DNA of 64,000 nt from an uncultured Bradyrhizobium sp. (GCF_947648125.1 NZ_CANSMR010000010.1:124001-188000); one strand, 5' to 3'. Shown: positions 16,214 to 26,788, counted from the first letter of the stretch. Translations and numbers: made by a program. The notes: generated by a model from the sequence alone, not told the origin.

Positions 16214-16855
16214 TCACGTCAGCAGCAGCGCCATGCCCGGATCGCCCTTCTGCATCGCGCGCTGATAGGCCGGGCGTGCGGCGATGCGGCCGAGATAGTT
16301 CCTGATGTTGGGGCAGCGGCCGAGGTCGTAGGGCAGGAAATAGCGCATCGTCGTCAGCGAGAAGCCGATCATGATATCGGCCGTCGTGAACGTCTCGCCC
16401 GCGAGATATTCGGCGTCGCGCACCCGCGCCTCGATCAGGTCGAACGAACGGTCGACCCGCGCCCGGGTCGCAACCAGCATCGGATTGTCGGCCGCGAGGT
16501 TGAGGCGGTTCAGGATCATGCTGCGGCCCATCTGCGCCTGCAGCGTGCCGTTGGCGAAGTGAAACCAGTACAGGAACTGCGCGAAGTCGGGATGGTCGGG
16601 CTGCAGCGTCAGCCGTCCATTGCCATATTTGGCGACGATGTATTCGACGACCGCGCCGGATTCGGCCAGCACCAGGGCGCCATCGGTGATGACGGGCGCG
16701 GCGCCGATCGGATGCAGCGCCTTGTAATCGGCTGGCGCCAGCATCGTGACCGGGTCGCGGGTGGTGCACTTCAGCTCGTACGGGATCGCAAGCTCTTCGC
16801 ACAGCCAGACGATCCGCTCCGATTGCGACTTGCCGAGATGGTGAACGGTGAGCAT
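16214..16855 (-). CDS. Glutathione S-transferase
   Basis: A 213-residue GST. The thioredoxin-like N-terminal domain has LTVHHLGKSQSERIVWLCEEL, the conserved cis-Pro in GAAPVITDGALVLAESGAVVEYI and the glutathione-binding ES pair. The helical C-terminal domain contains the GETFTTADIMIGF motif typical of bacterial GSTs. The likely activating residue is Ser10 or Ser12. It is transcribed with the downstream DUF1697 gene and follows a small basic-protein gene after 12 bases. Substrate unknown. Confidence 0.9.
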   Translation of the reverse strand: MLTVHHLGKSQSERIVWLCEELAIPYELKCTTRDPVTMLAPADYKALHPIGAAPVITDGALVLAESGAVVEYIVAKYGNGRLTLQPDHPDFAQFLYWFHFANGTLQAQMGRSMILNRLNLAADNPMLVATRARVDRSFDLIEARVRDAEYLAGETFTTADIMIGFSLTTMRYFLPYDLGRCPNIRNYLGRIAARPAYQRAMQKGDPGMALLLT

Positions 16856-16867
16856 GCGCGCTCCTTA

Positions 16868-17173
16868 TTAAGCGTCCTCTTTCTTCTTCGCGGCCTTCTT
16901 GGCCGGCGGCGGCTCTTCCATCGCTTTCTTCATGGCGCGGGCATAGGCGTCGGCGGCGTTCTCTGCCGAGTTCTGCAACCGCTTGGTGGTCGCGGTCGCG
17001 TTCAGGATCGTGCTCTTGGCCAGGAAGCGGAAGCGCGCCTTGGTCTCCTTGTCCTTGGCCTTGGCGGCGCGCGCGACCCAGACGGCCTGGCGCTTCTTGG
17101 CAGCCGCCATCACGGCCTTGGTCTGCGCTCTTGCGGTTTGCCGGATGACGGCGTCGAGGTCGGCTTCGGCCAT
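16868..17173 (-). CDS. Small Ala/Lys-rich protein of unknown function
   Basis: A 101-residue basic helical protein starting MAEADLDAVIRQTARAQTKAVMAAAKKRQ and ending in PPPAKKAAKKKEDA, reminiscent of histone-H1-like tails. No domain is recognised. It ends 12 bases before the GST start on the same strand, so it is the first gene of a three-gene operon. The 218-base gap upstream holds its promoter region and that of the divergent hydrolase; no clear boxes were seen. Confidence 0.7.
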   Translation of the reverse strand: MAEADLDAVIRQTARAQTKAVMAAAKKRQAVWVARAAKAKDKETKARFRFLAKSTILNATATTKRLQNSAENAADAYARAMKKAMEEPPPAKKAAKKKEDA

Positions 17174-17391
17174 TCAGATACACTCATTGACTGGACGTAC
17201 GCCGGGGTGGGCGCACGGTGGGAGGAGGGGGAGCTATCACTAGCGCAACCCGCGCCGTTTGAACATGCGATCCTTTGCGATGCCCCGAGGGGTGTGGCCC
17301 GGCGGATGATTGCGCGCTCTATCGGGCGTGCAGTTCGGCATGATATAGCGGCGCGGCCGGCCGGGGGCCGCGCAGTCCAGGCGAGGTTTCG

Positions 17392-18156
17392 ATGCAAGCG
17401 ATCAGCCGAAGAAGCCTGCTCGGTGGCCTTGTTCTGCTGGCGGCGTCGCCTTCACTTGCGGCGCCGGCCGAGACGCTGACTGTCGATGCCGGCGAAAGCC
17501 CGGTCACGCTCAACCGTTTCGCGTCCGGGCGCCCCGGCAAACGGCCGGCCGCGCTTGTCCTGCACGGCTCGCGCGGCTTCGATCTGAGGCCGCAGGCCTA
17601 TCAGCGTTATGCCAACGCGCTGACGGCAGACGGCATCGACGCCTATTTGGTTCGCTACTACACGCCGGCCGACGAGCAGGCATTCAAGACGCTGAACACG
17701 CGCGAAACCCGCGAGGCCTACGAGACCGGGCGCTTCGATGCCTGGGCCACGCGGGTCTCGTCGGTGCTGTCAGCGGTGCTGGCGGGCGCGGACAGTTCCG
17801 GCCGGATCGGCCTGCTCGGCTTTTCGCTAGGCGGCTACGTTGCCGCGGCCGCGGCGGCCCGCGACGAGCGGGTGTCTGCGCTGGCCGTGTTGTATGGCGG
17901 CATGCCCGACAAGATCGCGCCGCAGGTCAAGCGTCTGCCGCCGATGATCGAGCTGCACGGCGAGGCCGATCGCAACGTGCCGCTCGCCAGCGGTGAGGCG
18001 CTTGTCCGGCTCGGCAAGTCGGTCGGCGCCGCGGCGGAGATCGTCCGATATCCGGGCAAGGCGCACGGTTTCGATTTCGCCGACAATGATCCAATGACTG
18101 CCGATGCGGTTAACCGTGTTGCCGGTTTCTTCCAGGCTCGTCTGAACGCAGCTTGA
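17392..18156 (+). CDS. Exported dienelactone-hydrolase-family alpha/beta hydrolase
   Basis: A 254-residue protein with a twin-arginine-like signal (ISRRSLLGGLVLLAASPSLA, cleaved near ALA-AP). The mature part is an alpha/beta hydrolase: oxyanion HG in LVLHGSRGF, nucleophile Ser in GLLGFSLGGYVAA, acid Asp in HGEADRNVP and the catalytic His in PGKAHGFDF. The nucleophile is Ser rather than the Cys of true dienelactone hydrolases, which favours an esterase or carboxylesterase role. It converges with the LuxR-type regulator only four bases downstream. Confidence 0.88.
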   Translation: MQAISRRSLLGGLVLLAASPSLAAPAETLTVDAGESPVTLNRFASGRPGKRPAALVLHGSRGFDLRPQAYQRYANALTADGIDAYLVRYYTPADEQAFKTLNTRETREAYETGRFDAWATRVSSVLSAVLAGADSSGRIGLLGFSLGGYVAAAAAARDERVSALAVLYGGMPDKIAPQVKRLPPMIELHGEADRNVPLASGEALVRLGKSVGAAAEIVRYPGKAHGFDFADNDPMTADAVNRVAGFFQARLNAA

Positions 18157-18159
18157 GTC

Positions 18160-19272
18160 TCAGTCCACAGACGAACCCGGCGGCACCTTGGCGCCGGCGA
18201 GCAGTCCGGCCAATTCCACCTGTCGGCCCAGCCCGGTCTTCGCCAGCACGGCCTTGAGCTGGTTGCGCACCGTTTCGCGGGAGACGCCGAATGCGACGGC
18301 GATGGCCTCGACGGTTCGTCCCTCGCCGATGCCGCGCGCAACGCGCGCTTCGGCCGGCGTCAGGTCGAACAGGCCTTGCAGCACTTCCGCGGTCGGCACC
18401 TCTGCGGGCACCACCGGCGTCACGATCACGATTGCCAGCGCGCGGTCGAACAGGTCGCGCGCTGCGCCCTGGATCGGGACCAGGTGCACGATCAGCGGCG
18501 GGCGATCGTCCTGTGCCGCGATCGGGACCGAGCGGACCTCGACGCCGATGAGACCCTGATCGAGCGCGGCCAGCGCCTGCGCGAACAACGCATCGGCGGC
18601 GGTTGCCGCCAGCGTCAGGCGATCGATGCGATCCTGCATCACGTCGGGCACCAGGCGGTCGAACAGCGTGTTGGCCGCCATCAGACGGCCGCCGCGCCGC
18701 AGCACCGCCGCGGGCAGTCCAAGCATCGCCAGCGACTCGGTTGCCGCCCTGGCGCGCTCCATTCCAAGCCGCGCCGACAGCAGCGCCGCCCGCGCCAGAT
18801 GCGGGCGCAGCGCGTCGAGCTGCTCGATCGCTTCCCGCTCGATCGGTCCGTGCTGGTATTCGCGTTCGACGCTGTAGATCAGCACGTCGCCGCTCGGCAC
18901 CGGGATCGCGGTACCGGCACCCCATCCGAGCCCGCGCGGGCGGAAGAACTCGCGGATCTGGAAATCCTGCTGCACGTCCTCGGGCGTATCGAACACGTCG
19001 ATGTCGCGCAGGAAGCCGGCATGGTTGGCCGCGAGGAGACGCGGCAACCGCCCGTTGCGCTCGTGCCAGCCGCCCTCGACATAGGCAACCGTGTCGTCGT
19101 GCATGTCGGGGGATGCGACCCAGCGGACGTCGTGCGGGGCTGCCGTCAGCAGCACGATACCGCGCGCCCGCGCGATCCCGCCGACCTGATGCAGCACGTT
19201 CGGCCAAAGTTCGGGGACGACCGCGGCCTCATAGGCCAGGTCAATCAGATGCTCGTGCAGGTCGTTCGCCAT
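18160..19272 (-). CDS. LuxR-type HTH regulator with N-terminal sensory region
   Basis: A 370-residue protein. The last 65 residues are a LuxR/GerE helix-turn-helix: LFDLTPAEARVARGIGEG, then AIAVAFGVSRETVRNQLKAVLAKTGLGRQVELAGLL, with SRETVRNQLKAVL as the recognition helix. Residues 1-290 have no domain I can name, but the layout (a PAS/GAF-like segment with the AVLRRGGRLMAANTLFDRLV phrase near 190) resembles orphan sensory LuxR regulators common in Rhizobiales. The target is not evident; it converges with the hydrolase gene. Confidence 0.87.
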   Translation of the reverse strand: MANDLHEHLIDLAYEAAVVPELWPNVLHQVGGIARARGIVLLTAAPHDVRWVASPDMHDDTVAYVEGGWHERNGRLPRLLAANHAGFLRDIDVFDTPEDVQQDFQIREFFRPRGLGWGAGTAIPVPSGDVLIYSVEREYQHGPIEREAIEQLDALRPHLARAALLSARLGMERARAATESLAMLGLPAAVLRRGGRLMAANTLFDRLVPDVMQDRIDRLTLAATAADALFAQALAALDQGLIGVEVRSVPIAAQDDRPPLIVHLVPIQGAARDLFDRALAIVIVTPVVPAEVPTAEVLQGLFDLTPAEARVARGIGEGRTVEAIAVAFGVSRETVRNQLKAVLAKTGLGRQVELAGLLAGAKVPPGSSVD

Positions 19273-19390
19273 CGGTCATTCCAGGAAATATTGCTGCCCA
19301 ACAGATTAACCCATCGACCGCGAAAATATTGCGTAAAGCAATTCAGCCCAAGCCACGAGTCCGGGCTTTCCCGGGGCGCGTCCGCGCGCA

Positions 19391-19795
19391 TCACGAGGAA
19401 TTGCGGCGTTTCGCCGGGCTTGTTCGCGATTTTCGCACGGGCGCGGAGGACCTGGCTCGTTTGGCTGCGACCCGGCGCGCGGCGGCCAGCGCAGCCTGCG
19501 CCCAGACGACGAGTTCGTCGGGCTCATCAAACAGCCGTTCCGGCACCCGCCAGAACGCGAGGTCGATGGTCGCGCCCTGCTTGGCGTAGTTGAGCGGCGG
19601 GCTCGTCGCGGCCTCCCTGAAGGTCTCGCGGTTCTGATCGTCGACCCGCACGTAGAATGTGTTGTCGGTGACCATCCCGAGCATCACGCCGTCGCAGAAC
19701 ACGCCGGTCTTGCCGAACATGCGCCGCATCGTGATGCGGCCGAGCGGCGCCAGTTGCTCGCGCAGGAATTCGGCAAAGGCAGGACTGGCAACCAT
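19391..19795 (-). CDS. TfoX N-terminal-domain protein
   Basis: A 134-residue protein with the TfoX/Sxy N-terminal fold: FAEFLREQLAPLGRITMRRMFGKTGVFCDGVMLGMVTDNTFYVRVDD, then PPLNYAKQ and the aromatic FWRVPERLFDEPDEL. Only this domain is present, as in most non-competence bacteria, and the basic C-tail is disordered. Start ATG 19795 is set by the family; the frame is open 83 codons further upstream but unlike anything. Members are of unknown function outside Haemophilus competence. Confidence 0.83.
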   Translation of the reverse strand: MVASPAFAEFLREQLAPLGRITMRRMFGKTGVFCDGVMLGMVTDNTFYVRVDDQNRETFREAATSPPLNYAKQGATIDLAFWRVPERLFDEPDELVVWAQAALAAARRVAAKRARSSAPVRKSRTSPAKRRNSS

Positions 19796-20294
19796 TCCCG
19801 GTCTCGCAGGGCAATCAGGCCTGCGGAATGATGACTGGAACCTCGACGTCCGACAACTGCGGTGACGCGATCCGGAGTCGGGGGAGGAGGTTGCCTGGAT
19901 GCTTGGAAGCGGATGAATTGGTCGAATGGCGAGGCTTGCAGGAAGCTCGCGCCCGAAGCTGTTGGGATCACACCTCGGTGCCCTCCCGACATCAGCACTT
20001 AGTTGCAGCCGCAGCCGTGCGAGCGGCCGCCGCTTGACGGTCAAGACCTGACGATTGCCGCCGCGTGTGGCGAAATTGAACCCGCGTGACAGTCAGACAT
20101 ATTTCCGAAGCATCTCGAAATGTATTCGGCATGAATGGCTGCGGCGCAAGGCCTGCGAGCGTCACACGTTTGCAACGCTGCGCGCGATCCTTCGACCATG
20201 AACATCCTTTAATTTGTATCCGCGCCACTTGTCGCGCCTGCTAGGCGGAGATCGCTGACAGTCAGCCGAGCCATCGCCGGCTCGGGGAGGGCCG
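19796..20294. other. Gene-free interval between TfoX-like and hydrolase genes
   Basis: About 500 bases without a supported gene. Frames on both strands are rich in Arg/Ser and show no family resemblance. I saw no promoter or terminator I would stand behind. GGGGAGGG just before 20295 is the ribosome site of the next gene. Confidence 0.6.
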
Positions 20295-21428
20295 ATGATC
20301 AGCCGCAGGGCGCTTTCAGGATTGTTGATGACGCTGGTCGGACCCTCATCCGTCACCGGCAACACGCTGATGCTCAGTCACTGCCAAGGCTCCTGCGCGA
20401 ATGTCGATCTACCGGCGCTGGGCTACGATACGTTCTGCCGGTCGTTCTTCGATATCGCAACCCGAGGAAAGCTGCGCGCAGTTGCCACCGGCCCGGACAT
20501 CCGAAGGGAGATGCGCTCGCTGTTCCGGGAGCGGCGGCTGTATCGGCCATCGCACGACGATATCCGGATTCTCTGGCGCGGCACGGCGGATGGATTCTCG
20601 GTCGTGAAGGTCGAGTTCGATCTGGAATGCGGCGTGCCGGTGCGCGGATGTCTCGGGATTCCCGACGGCCCGTTCAAGGGATTGATCCTGCTCGGCCACG
20701 GTATGGCGAGCACGCCGGAACGATGCTTCGATGACGCCGACAAGGACTACATGAACGCGCTTGGCAAGCAGCTTTGCCAGGACGGCTATGTCGTGTGGTG
20801 TCCCTACATCGTGCAGATCGGAAATCAGGAGAGCCAAAACAACATTGCCGCGATGCTGGCATCCCATGGCGTCTCCGCGCACAACGTGTCGTGCGCATCG
20901 ATCGACGCCGGCGAAACCGTCTGCGGGAAGCTGACCGGAGCGGCCGGTCTGAATGTCGGGGTCTATGGGGTGTCCTCGGGCGCCTTTCTCGCGCTGCACC
21001 TGGAAGCCGCGACGGGGCGGATGCGGCCGACCGTCGTCTCCGGATATATGCGTGATGAGAAGAAGTTTCTGATGTCGTCCGCCATCAGCAAGAACCTCGG
21101 CATCGAACTTGCCGCCTACATTCATTTCGCCAACAGCCGTGCCAAATACACCGGCGCGGAGCTCGCGTATCTGCTCTGTCCGTGTCCGCTGTTCGTCGAG
21201 ATCGGTAGCCGCGATGCTGCAAACGCGGTCGAGCTCGGGCGGGATGAGAAGTTCGCAGAGATGCGATCCGTCTATGCGTCATCAGCTCATCCGCATCTGA
21301 TTGACATGGATATCTTCGACGGCGGGCACGAGGCCAGCGGCAAGCGCGCAAGGCCATGGCTGTACGGCCATCTGGCATCGCCGGCCTATCAAGAGACGTC
21401 GCGTTTGAAGAACGCGATCGCGTTGTGA
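20295..21428 (+). CDS. Exported alpha/beta hydrolase-like protein
   Basis: A 377-residue protein with a short Arg-containing signal (MISRRALSGLLMTLVG). Residues 100-370 resemble an alpha/beta hydrolase of the acetyl-xylan-esterase-like type: LILLGHGMASTPERC gives the oxyanion strand, GVYGVSSGAFLALHL a nucleophile elbow with the Ser in GVSSG, and FDGGHEASG a plausible catalytic His. Several Cys in the mature part (CQGSC, CPCP) suggest disulfides, in keeping with export. GGGGAGGG lies upstream of ATG 20295. The gene appears monocistronic. Substrate unknown, and no close named family is recognised. Confidence 0.75.
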   Translation: MISRRALSGLLMTLVGPSSVTGNTLMLSHCQGSCANVDLPALGYDTFCRSFFDIATRGKLRAVATGPDIRREMRSLFRERRLYRPSHDDIRILWRGTADGFSVVKVEFDLECGVPVRGCLGIPDGPFKGLILLGHGMASTPERCFDDADKDYMNALGKQLCQDGYVVWCPYIVQIGNQESQNNIAAMLASHGVSAHNVSCASIDAGETVCGKLTGAAGLNVGVYGVSSGAFLALHLEAATGRMRPTVVSGYMRDEKKFLMSSAISKNLGIELAAYIHFANSRAKYTGAELAYLLCPCPLFVEIGSRDAANAVELGRDEKFAEMRSVYASSAHPHLIDMDIFDGGHEASGKRARPWLYGHLASPAYQETSRLKNAIAL

Positions 21429-21796
21429 GGGGCGGCGGCCATCCACGCTGCGATACGCCGCCGGGCCTGCACCGTCCTGCAAGCTCCCGCGCCTGACTTC
21501 AATCAGGTCACGCCTTCTCGCGTCACATTCATGAGAGTTGTCGGTGTCCGCGGCGTGCGCCCCGCGGCCTGTCGGCGCGGATGCAGTCGCCGTGGCATTG
21601 CAGCGTTACGTCGCCTTTCAAGGCGATCAGCCGCCGGTGACGCCGGCACGGCGGCGAGCACGTTACAGGATTGTCGGATTGGGCGCGTTATGATCTCCTG
21701 TGATGCACCTAGCCCATCCTGACCTTCTTCGGTCTGAGGGAACTCGACGTCATATCCGTCTCGTAGAGCTTGTTGGTAGCCGAAGGGTTGGACAGC
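21429..21796. other. Gene-free interval upstream of the RND pump operon
   Basis: About 370 bases holding the promoter region of the efflux operon. GC-rich small inverted repeats occur around 21600-21660, but none is a convincing operator. No regulator gene is adjacent to the pump. Confidence 0.55.
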
Positions 21797-23032
21797 ATGA
21801 GTGGTACGGAACGAATGCTCGGTGGATTGGCAGGGCTTCTGGTATCGGCGGGATTGGCGGCTATCGGGATGTCGGCGGCCTATGCTCAGGCGGGGCCGCC
21901 CGGGCCTCCTGCCGTCGGCGTGTTCGAGGCGGTGAAGCGACCGGTCACCGAGACCAATGAGTTCCTGGGGCGCATCGAGGCCCCCAACCGCGTCAACGTG
22001 GTGGCGCGCGTCACGGCGTTCCTTGAGAAGCGGAACTTCGTCGAGGGTGCCGAGGTCAAGGCCGGCGACCTCTTGTATCAACTCGAGCGCGGCCCGTTCG
22101 AGGCCGACCTGGCCTCGAAGAAGGCGCAGGTCGCCCAGCTGCAGGCGACGCTGGTCAACGCCAAGCTGACCACTGATCGCGCCAAGGCCCTGATGGGCGG
22201 ACCGGCCGGCCAGCAATCGAACGTCGACGCGGCGGTCGCCAACCAGCAAAGCCTCGAGGCACAGGTGCAGGCCGCGCAGGCCCAGGTCGACCTGTCCCAG
22301 ATCAATCTCGACTACACTGTGATCCGCTCGCCGATCGACGGCAGGATCGGACGCACCGCAGTCACCGAGGGCAACGTCGTGACGCCGAGCTCGGGAACCC
22401 TGACGACCATCGTCAGCCAGGACCCGATGTATGTCACGTTCCCGGTGCCGGTGCGCGAGGCGCTCGATTTGCGCGATCGCTATGCGACGCGCGGTGGCTT
22501 CAAGGCTGTCGTGATCCGGGTGCGCCTGACGGATGGCCGGCTCTACGACAAGGTTGGTGAGCTGAACTTCGTCAACAACACCATCGCTCAGAACACCGAC
22601 ACCATCTCCTTGCGCGGTACCATCCCCAATCCGTCGACGTACACATCAGTCGCAGCCGGCGGTGCGGTCCGCGAACTCACCGACAATGAGTTCGTGACCG
22701 TGCTGCTGGAAGGCGTGCAGCCGGTCGAGGTGCTGGCGATCCCGCGTTCGGCGGTGCTGTCGGACCAGCAGGGCGAGTACGTCTACGTCGTCGGCGCGGA
22801 CAACAAGGCCGAGCAAAAGCGGATCCAGCTGGGGCAATCGACGTCGACGATCGCGGCGGTGACGAGCGGCATCGCGCTCGGTGACAAGGTCGTGGTCGAG
22901 GGATTGCAGAAGGTCAGGCCGGGCGAGGTGGTTGCGCCGGGACCCGCCAGCGCGCTGATCCAGTCCAGCATGAAGGTTTCGGCTGACGGCGGCGCCAGCA
23001 GCACGCCGAAAGCGACGGGCAATAACCCATGA
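21797..23032 (+). CDS. RND efflux periplasmic adaptor (membrane fusion protein)
   Basis: A 411-residue AcrA/MexA-type adaptor. The signal peptide ends near YAQA (residue 36). The lipoyl half-motifs flank a coiled-coil hairpin (residues 95-165, with [24 protein letters not shown]), followed by [23 protein letters not shown] and the beta-barrel domain. There is no lipobox Cys, so it is probably not lipidated. It links the inner-membrane pump to an outer-membrane channel. Start ATG 21797 fits the signal peptide. It overlaps the pump gene by four bases (ATGA). Confidence 0.92.
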   Translation: MSGTERMLGGLAGLLVSAGLAAIGMSAAYAQAGPPGPPAVGVFEAVKRPVTETNEFLGRIEAPNRVNVVARVTAFLEKRNFVEGAEVKAGDLLYQLERGPFEADLASKKAQVAQLQATLVNAKLTTDRAKALMGGPAGQQSNVDAAVANQQSLEAQVQAAQAQVDLSQINLDYTVIRSPIDGRIGRTAVTEGNVVTPSSGTLTTIVSQDPMYVTFPVPVREALDLRDRYATRGGFKAVVIRVRLTDGRLYDKVGELNFVNNTIAQNTDTISLRGTIPNPSTYTSVAAGGAVRELTDNEFVTVLLEGVQPVEVLAIPRSAVLSDQQGEYVYVVGADNKAEQKRIQLGQSTSTIAAVTSGIALGDKVVVEGLQKVRPGEVVAPGPASALIQSSMKVSADGGASSTPKATGNNP

Positions 23033-26000
23033 TTTCCGCTGTCTTCGTCGATCGTCCGCGGCTTGCGATCGTCATCGCGTTCGTGATCACGATCGCGGGC
23101 GCGCTGGCGCTGATGCAAATCCCGGTCGCCCAGTTCCCGGACATCGTGCCGCCGCAGGTCACGGTCTCGGCCGTGTTCCCTGGTGCATCGGCCGAAGTCG
23201 TGGAATCGAGCGTCGCCCAGCCGCTGGAAGCGCAGGTCGTCGGCGTCGACAAGATGCTCTACATGAAGTCGACCAGCGGCAATGACGGCAGCTATACGCT
23301 GACGGTCTCGTTCGCGCTCGGCACCAACCCTGATATCAACACCGTCAACGTCAACAACCGGGTGCAGAGCGCGCTGGCCCAATTGCCGACCGAGGTGCAG
23401 GCGCAGGGCCTGACCGTCCAGAAGAAATCCTCGGCCGTGCTGCAGTTCATCGTGCTCTACAGCAAGAGCGGCGAGCAGGATCCGCTGTTCATCACCAACT
23501 ACGCCATCATCAACGTGCTGGACGCGATCTCGCGCACGCCCGGCGTCGGACAGGCCTCGCTGTTCGCCAAGCTGAACTATTCGATGCGGATCTGGTTCGA
23601 CACCCAGCGCCTGACCAGCCTCAATCTCGCGCCGTCGGACGTGATCGCCGCCATCCGTGCCCAGAGCGTGCAGGCGCCGGTCGGCCGCATCGGCGCGCGT
23701 CCGATCAGCAACGACCAGCAATTCCAGTTCAACGTGCAGACCCAGGGCCGCCTGACGACATCCAAGCAGTTCGGCGACATCGTGCTGCGGGCCAATCCGG
23801 ACGGCTCGGTGCTGCGGATCAGGGACGTCGCAACCGTCGAGATCGGCGCACAGAACTCGGACTCGGAGTCGCGGATCGACGGTAATCCCGGCGTGCCGAT
23901 GGGTATCTATCTTGCGCCCGGCGCCAATGCCGTGACCACGGCCAAGGCCGTGCAGGCCACGCTTGCGAAGTTGTCGGAGCGGTTTCCGCCGGGGCTGACC
24001 TACCTCGTGCAGTACGACTCCACGACCTTTGTCTCCGATACGATCAAGGAAGTGATCAAGACGCTCGGCGAGGCCTTTGTGCTCGTCGTGATCGTGGTGT
24101 TCCTGTTCCTCGGCAATCTGCGCGCCACGGTGATCCCGGCGGTCGCGGTTCCGGTCAGCCTGATCGGCGCCTTCGCGGTGCTGTTGGCGCTCGGCTATTC
24201 CGCCAACACGGTGTCGCTGCTGGCGATGGTGCTTGCGATCGGCATCGTGGTCGACGACGCCATCGTCGTTGTCGAGAACGTCGAGCGCGTCATGGAGGAG
24301 GAGCCGGAGCTGTCGCCGGCCGACGCCACCAAGAAGGCGATGGCGCAGATCACGGCGCCGATCATCGCGATCTCGCTGGTGCTGCTCTCGGTGTTCGTGC
24401 CGATCGCGTTCATCCCGGGCATATCAGGTACGCTGTTCCGCCAGTTCGCGGTGACGATCAGCGCCGCGATGGTGATCTCGGCGCTGAATGCGCTGACATT
24501 GTCGCCGGCGTTGTGCGCCGTGTTCCTGCGCCACGGCGGACCGCGCCGCGGCATCATGGGACGGGTGCTCGGCGGCATCGATTGGGTGCGCGACCGCTAT
24601 GCCAGCGTGGTGCAGCGGTTGGTCCGCGTCGCGGTGTTGTCATTGGTCGCGGTGCTGGTGTTTGCCGGCGCGGTGTTCGGCGTGTCGAAGATCACGCCGA
24701 CCGGCTTCCTGCCTGAGGAAGACCAGGGCGCCTTCTTCATCGCCGTGCAGCTGCCTGACGGCGCTTCGGTGGCGCGCACCAGCGAGGTCACCAAGCAGGT
24801 CGAGGCGCTGTTGAAGAAGAATCCGGCGATCGACCACGTGCTGTCGATCATCGGCTTCTCGCTGCTCGACGGCGCCAGTGAGCCCAACTCGACATTCATG
24901 GTGGCGCGCATGAAGCCGTTCGCGGACCGCAAGGCCGTCACCGACTCGGTGCAGGCCGCGATCCGGCAGACCTTCATCGCGGGGTCGCAGATCCGTTCGG
25001 CCTCGGTGCTGCCGTTCAATCTGCCACCGATCATCGGGCTCTCGACCTCCGGCGGCTTCGAATATCAGCTCGAGGCGCTGGAAGGGCAGGATCCGGCTTC
25101 GCTCAGCAGCGTGATGAGCGGGCTGATCGGCGCTGCGAACCGCAATCCAAATCTGGCCCGGGTGTTCTCGACCTTCACCGCGACCAACCCATCGGTCTAT
25201 CTCGATATCGACCGCGCCAAGGCGCAGGCGCTCGGCCTCAACATGGCCGACGTGTTCACCGCGCTGCAGGCCACGCTCGGCGGCATCTACGTCAACAATT
25301 TCAACCTGTTTGGCCGCACCTGGCAGGTCAACGTGCAGGGCGATGCGGCCGACCGGCGCGACATCCCCGACATCTGGCAGATCTATGTGCGCAACACCGG
25401 CGGCGAGATGGTGCCGATCCGCTCGATCGCGAGCTTGCGGATCGTGACCGGCCCGCAGGTGATCACGCGCTACAACAATTATCGTTCGGTCACGGTGAAC
25501 GGCAGTCCGGCGGCGGGCGTGTCCTCGGGCACCGCGATCGCGACGATGGCCGACCTGTCCAAGACGACGCTGCCCTCAGGCTATTCCTATGAATGGACCG
25601 GCACGGCCTATCAGGAGCAGGCGGCTTCCGGCCAGACCGGCATCATCCTCGCGCTCGCGGTGCTGTTCGCCTATCTGTTCCTGGTGGCGCTGTATGAGAG
25701 CTGGACGATCCCGATTCCGGTGCTGCTATCGGTCACGGTCGGCGTGCTGGGCTCCTATCTCGGCATCAAGCTCGCAGGCCTCAACCTCGATCTCTACGGC
25801 CAGATCGGTCTCGTGGTGCTGATCGCACTCGCCGCCAAGAACGGCATCCTGATCGTCGAATTCGCCAAGGAGCAGCGCGAGGCCGGGAGGCCGATCACGG
25901 AGGCCGCGACGATGGGCGCGCAGATGCGCTTCCGCGCGGTCATGATGACCTCGATCGCCTTCATCCTCGGCTTGGTGCCGCTGGTGGTCGCGACCGGCGC

Positions 26001-26175
26001 CGCGGAAATCAGCCGCCGTGCGGTCGGCACCGCGGTGTTCGGCGGCATGCTGGCCGCCAGCTCGATCGGCATCTTCCTGGTGCCGATGCTGTTTGTCACC
26101 TTCCAGGGCTGGCGCGAGGGTGTAAAGAACCGCTTCGGTCGTCGAGGCAAGGCGGAACGGCCGGCGTCGCACTAG
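23029..26175 (+). CDS. RND multidrug efflux pump, HAE1 family (AcrB/MexF-like)
   Basis: A 1048-residue inner-membrane pump of full length for the family. The N-terminus is [41 protein letters not shown]. The TM4 proton-relay pair is Asp409-Asp410 ([16 protein letters not shown]), and the partner Lys937 is in [17 protein letters not shown], matching AcrB Asp407/Asp408 and Lys940. It forms trimers that export drugs or lipophiles from periplasm and membrane using the proton gradient. The operon has the adaptor but no outer-membrane factor gene, so it presumably uses a TolC-like protein encoded elsewhere. Confidence 0.95.
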   Translation: MISAVFVDRPRLAIVIAFVITIAGALALMQIPVAQFPDIVPPQVTVSAVFPGASAEVVESSVAQPLEAQVVGVDKMLYMKSTSGNDGSYTLTVSFALGTNPDINTVNVNNRVQSALAQLPTEVQAQGLTVQKKSSAVLQFIVLYSKSGEQDPLFITNYAIINVLDAISRTPGVGQASLFAKLNYSMRIWFDTQRLTSLNLAPSDVIAAIRAQSVQAPVGRIGARPISNDQQFQFNVQTQGRLTTSKQFGDIVLRANPDGSVLRIRDVATVEIGAQNSDSESRIDGNPGVPMGIYLAPGANAVTTAKAVQATLAKLSERFPPGLTYLVQYDSTTFVSDTIKEVIKTLGEAFVLVVIVVFLFLGNLRATVIPAVAVPVSLIGAFAVLLALGYSANTVSLLAMVLAIGIVVDDAIVVVENVERVMEEEPELSPADATKKAMAQITAPIIAISLVLLSVFVPIAFIPGISGTLFRQFAVTISAAMVISALNALTLSPALCAVFLRHGGPRRGIMGRVLGGIDWVRDRYASVVQRLVRVAVLSLVAVLVFAGAVFGVSKITPTGFLPEEDQGAFFIAVQLPDGASVARTSEVTKQVEALLKKNPAIDHVLSIIGFSLLDGASEPNSTFMVARMKPFADRKAVTDSVQAAIRQTFIAGSQIRSASVLPFNLPPIIGLSTSGGFEYQLEALEGQDPASLSSVMSGLIGAANRNPNLARVFSTFTATNPSVYLDIDRAKAQALGLNMADVFTALQATLGGIYVNNFNLFGRTWQVNVQGDAADRRDIPDIWQIYVRNTGGEMVPIRSIASLRIVTGPQVITRYNNYRSVTVNGSPAAGVSSGTAIATMADLSKTTLPSGYSYEWTGTAYQEQAASGQTGIILALAVLFAYLFLVALYESWTIPIPVLLSVTVGVLGSYLGIKLAGLNLDLYGQIGLVVLIALAAKNGILIVEFAKEQREAGRPITEAATMGAQMRFRAVMMTSIAFILGLVPLVVATGAAEISRRAVGTAVFGGMLAASSIGIFLVPMLFVTFQGWREGVKNRFGRRGKAERPASH

Positions 26176-26199
26176 CGCATGATCCGGAAGGATCATGCG
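26176..26199. terminator. Hairpin directly after the RND pump stop codon
   Basis: CGCATGATCC (26176-26185) and GGATCATGCG (26190-26199) are perfect arms around GGAA, beginning on the base after TAG. There is no T-run. The sequence also looks like the core of a GCGCATGATCCGGAA-type repeat, so terminator or dispersed repeat are both possible. Confidence 0.5.
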
Positions 26200-26305
26200 T
26201 GATCAACGAGCCAGGGTGCGATGACGATCCAGCCTAATCCCATCGGGCATTAGCGGAGCGCGTGAGGCGGGGATATAATGCCCGCTCGATCGATGGAGTT
26301 CTGGA

Positions 26306-26788
26306 TTGAGCGTTGCCTTCACCAAGGAAGAAAGTGCCGAGACCGCGTCCGAAACGCTGTTGCCGGACCGCCCCATATCGCCGCATCCCAATCTGGTGAC
26401 CGAAGCAGGACGCAGGGCGCTGGAACGCCAGCTCTTGGAGGCACGCGAGGCCTACGAGGCCGCGCAGCGGCTGGACGACGTCAACGAACGGCGGCGGCAG
26501 TCGGCGGTTCCGTTGCGCGACACACGCTATCTCACGGAAAGGCTCCGCACCGCACAGGTCGTCCCCGACCCCGCCTCGACCGAAACCGTTGCCTTCGGCA
26601 GCACCGTGACGTTCAGCCGCGCCGATGGCCGCGTGCAGACCTATCGCATTGTCGGCGAGGACGAGGCCGACCCGAAGGCCGGCTCGATCTCGTTCGTCTC
26701 GCCGGTGGCGAGGCAGCTGATGGGCAAGGCCGTGGGCGACGTCGCAGGCTCGGGCGCCCAGGAGCTGGAGATCGTCGCGATCGCGTGA
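26306..26788 (+). CDS. GreA/GreB-family transcription elongation factor
   Basis: A 160-residue protein. The N-terminal coiled coil (NLVTEAGRRALERQLLEAREAYEAAQRLDD) would enter the RNA polymerase secondary channel. The C-terminal FKBP-like domain has VAFGSTVTFSRADGRVQTYRIVGEDEADPKAGSISFVSPVARQLMGKAVGD, the classic Gre C-terminal block. It stimulates transcript cleavage by stalled polymerase or competes with such factors. The start is TTG 26306, eight bases after GGAG; no ATG fits. The housekeeping greA is expected elsewhere, so this is an extra paralogue. Confidence 0.85.
   Translation: MSVAFTKEESAETASETLLPDRPISPHPNLVTEAGRRALERQLLEAREAYEAAQRLDDVNERRRQSAVPLRDTRYLTERLRTAQVVPDPASTETVAFGSTVTFSRADGRVQTYRIVGEDEADPKAGSISFVSPVARQLMGKAVGDVAGSGAQELEIVAIA

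Noticed and set aside
16206-17183. 325-codon minus-strand frame across GST and the small basic gene
   Set aside because: It runs through two genes in a different frame. The separate GST and basic-protein frames have proper starts and family features.
18110-19207. 365-codon minus-strand frame inside the LuxR-type gene
   Set aside because: It is in another frame of the same DNA. The 18160-19272 frame carries the clear helix-turn-helix, while this one is Arg/Ala-rich noise.
22783-23721. Minus-strand frame across the RND adaptor/pump junction
   Set aside because: It covers the adaptor/pump junction; the plus-strand genes overlap by an ATGA and have all family motifs.
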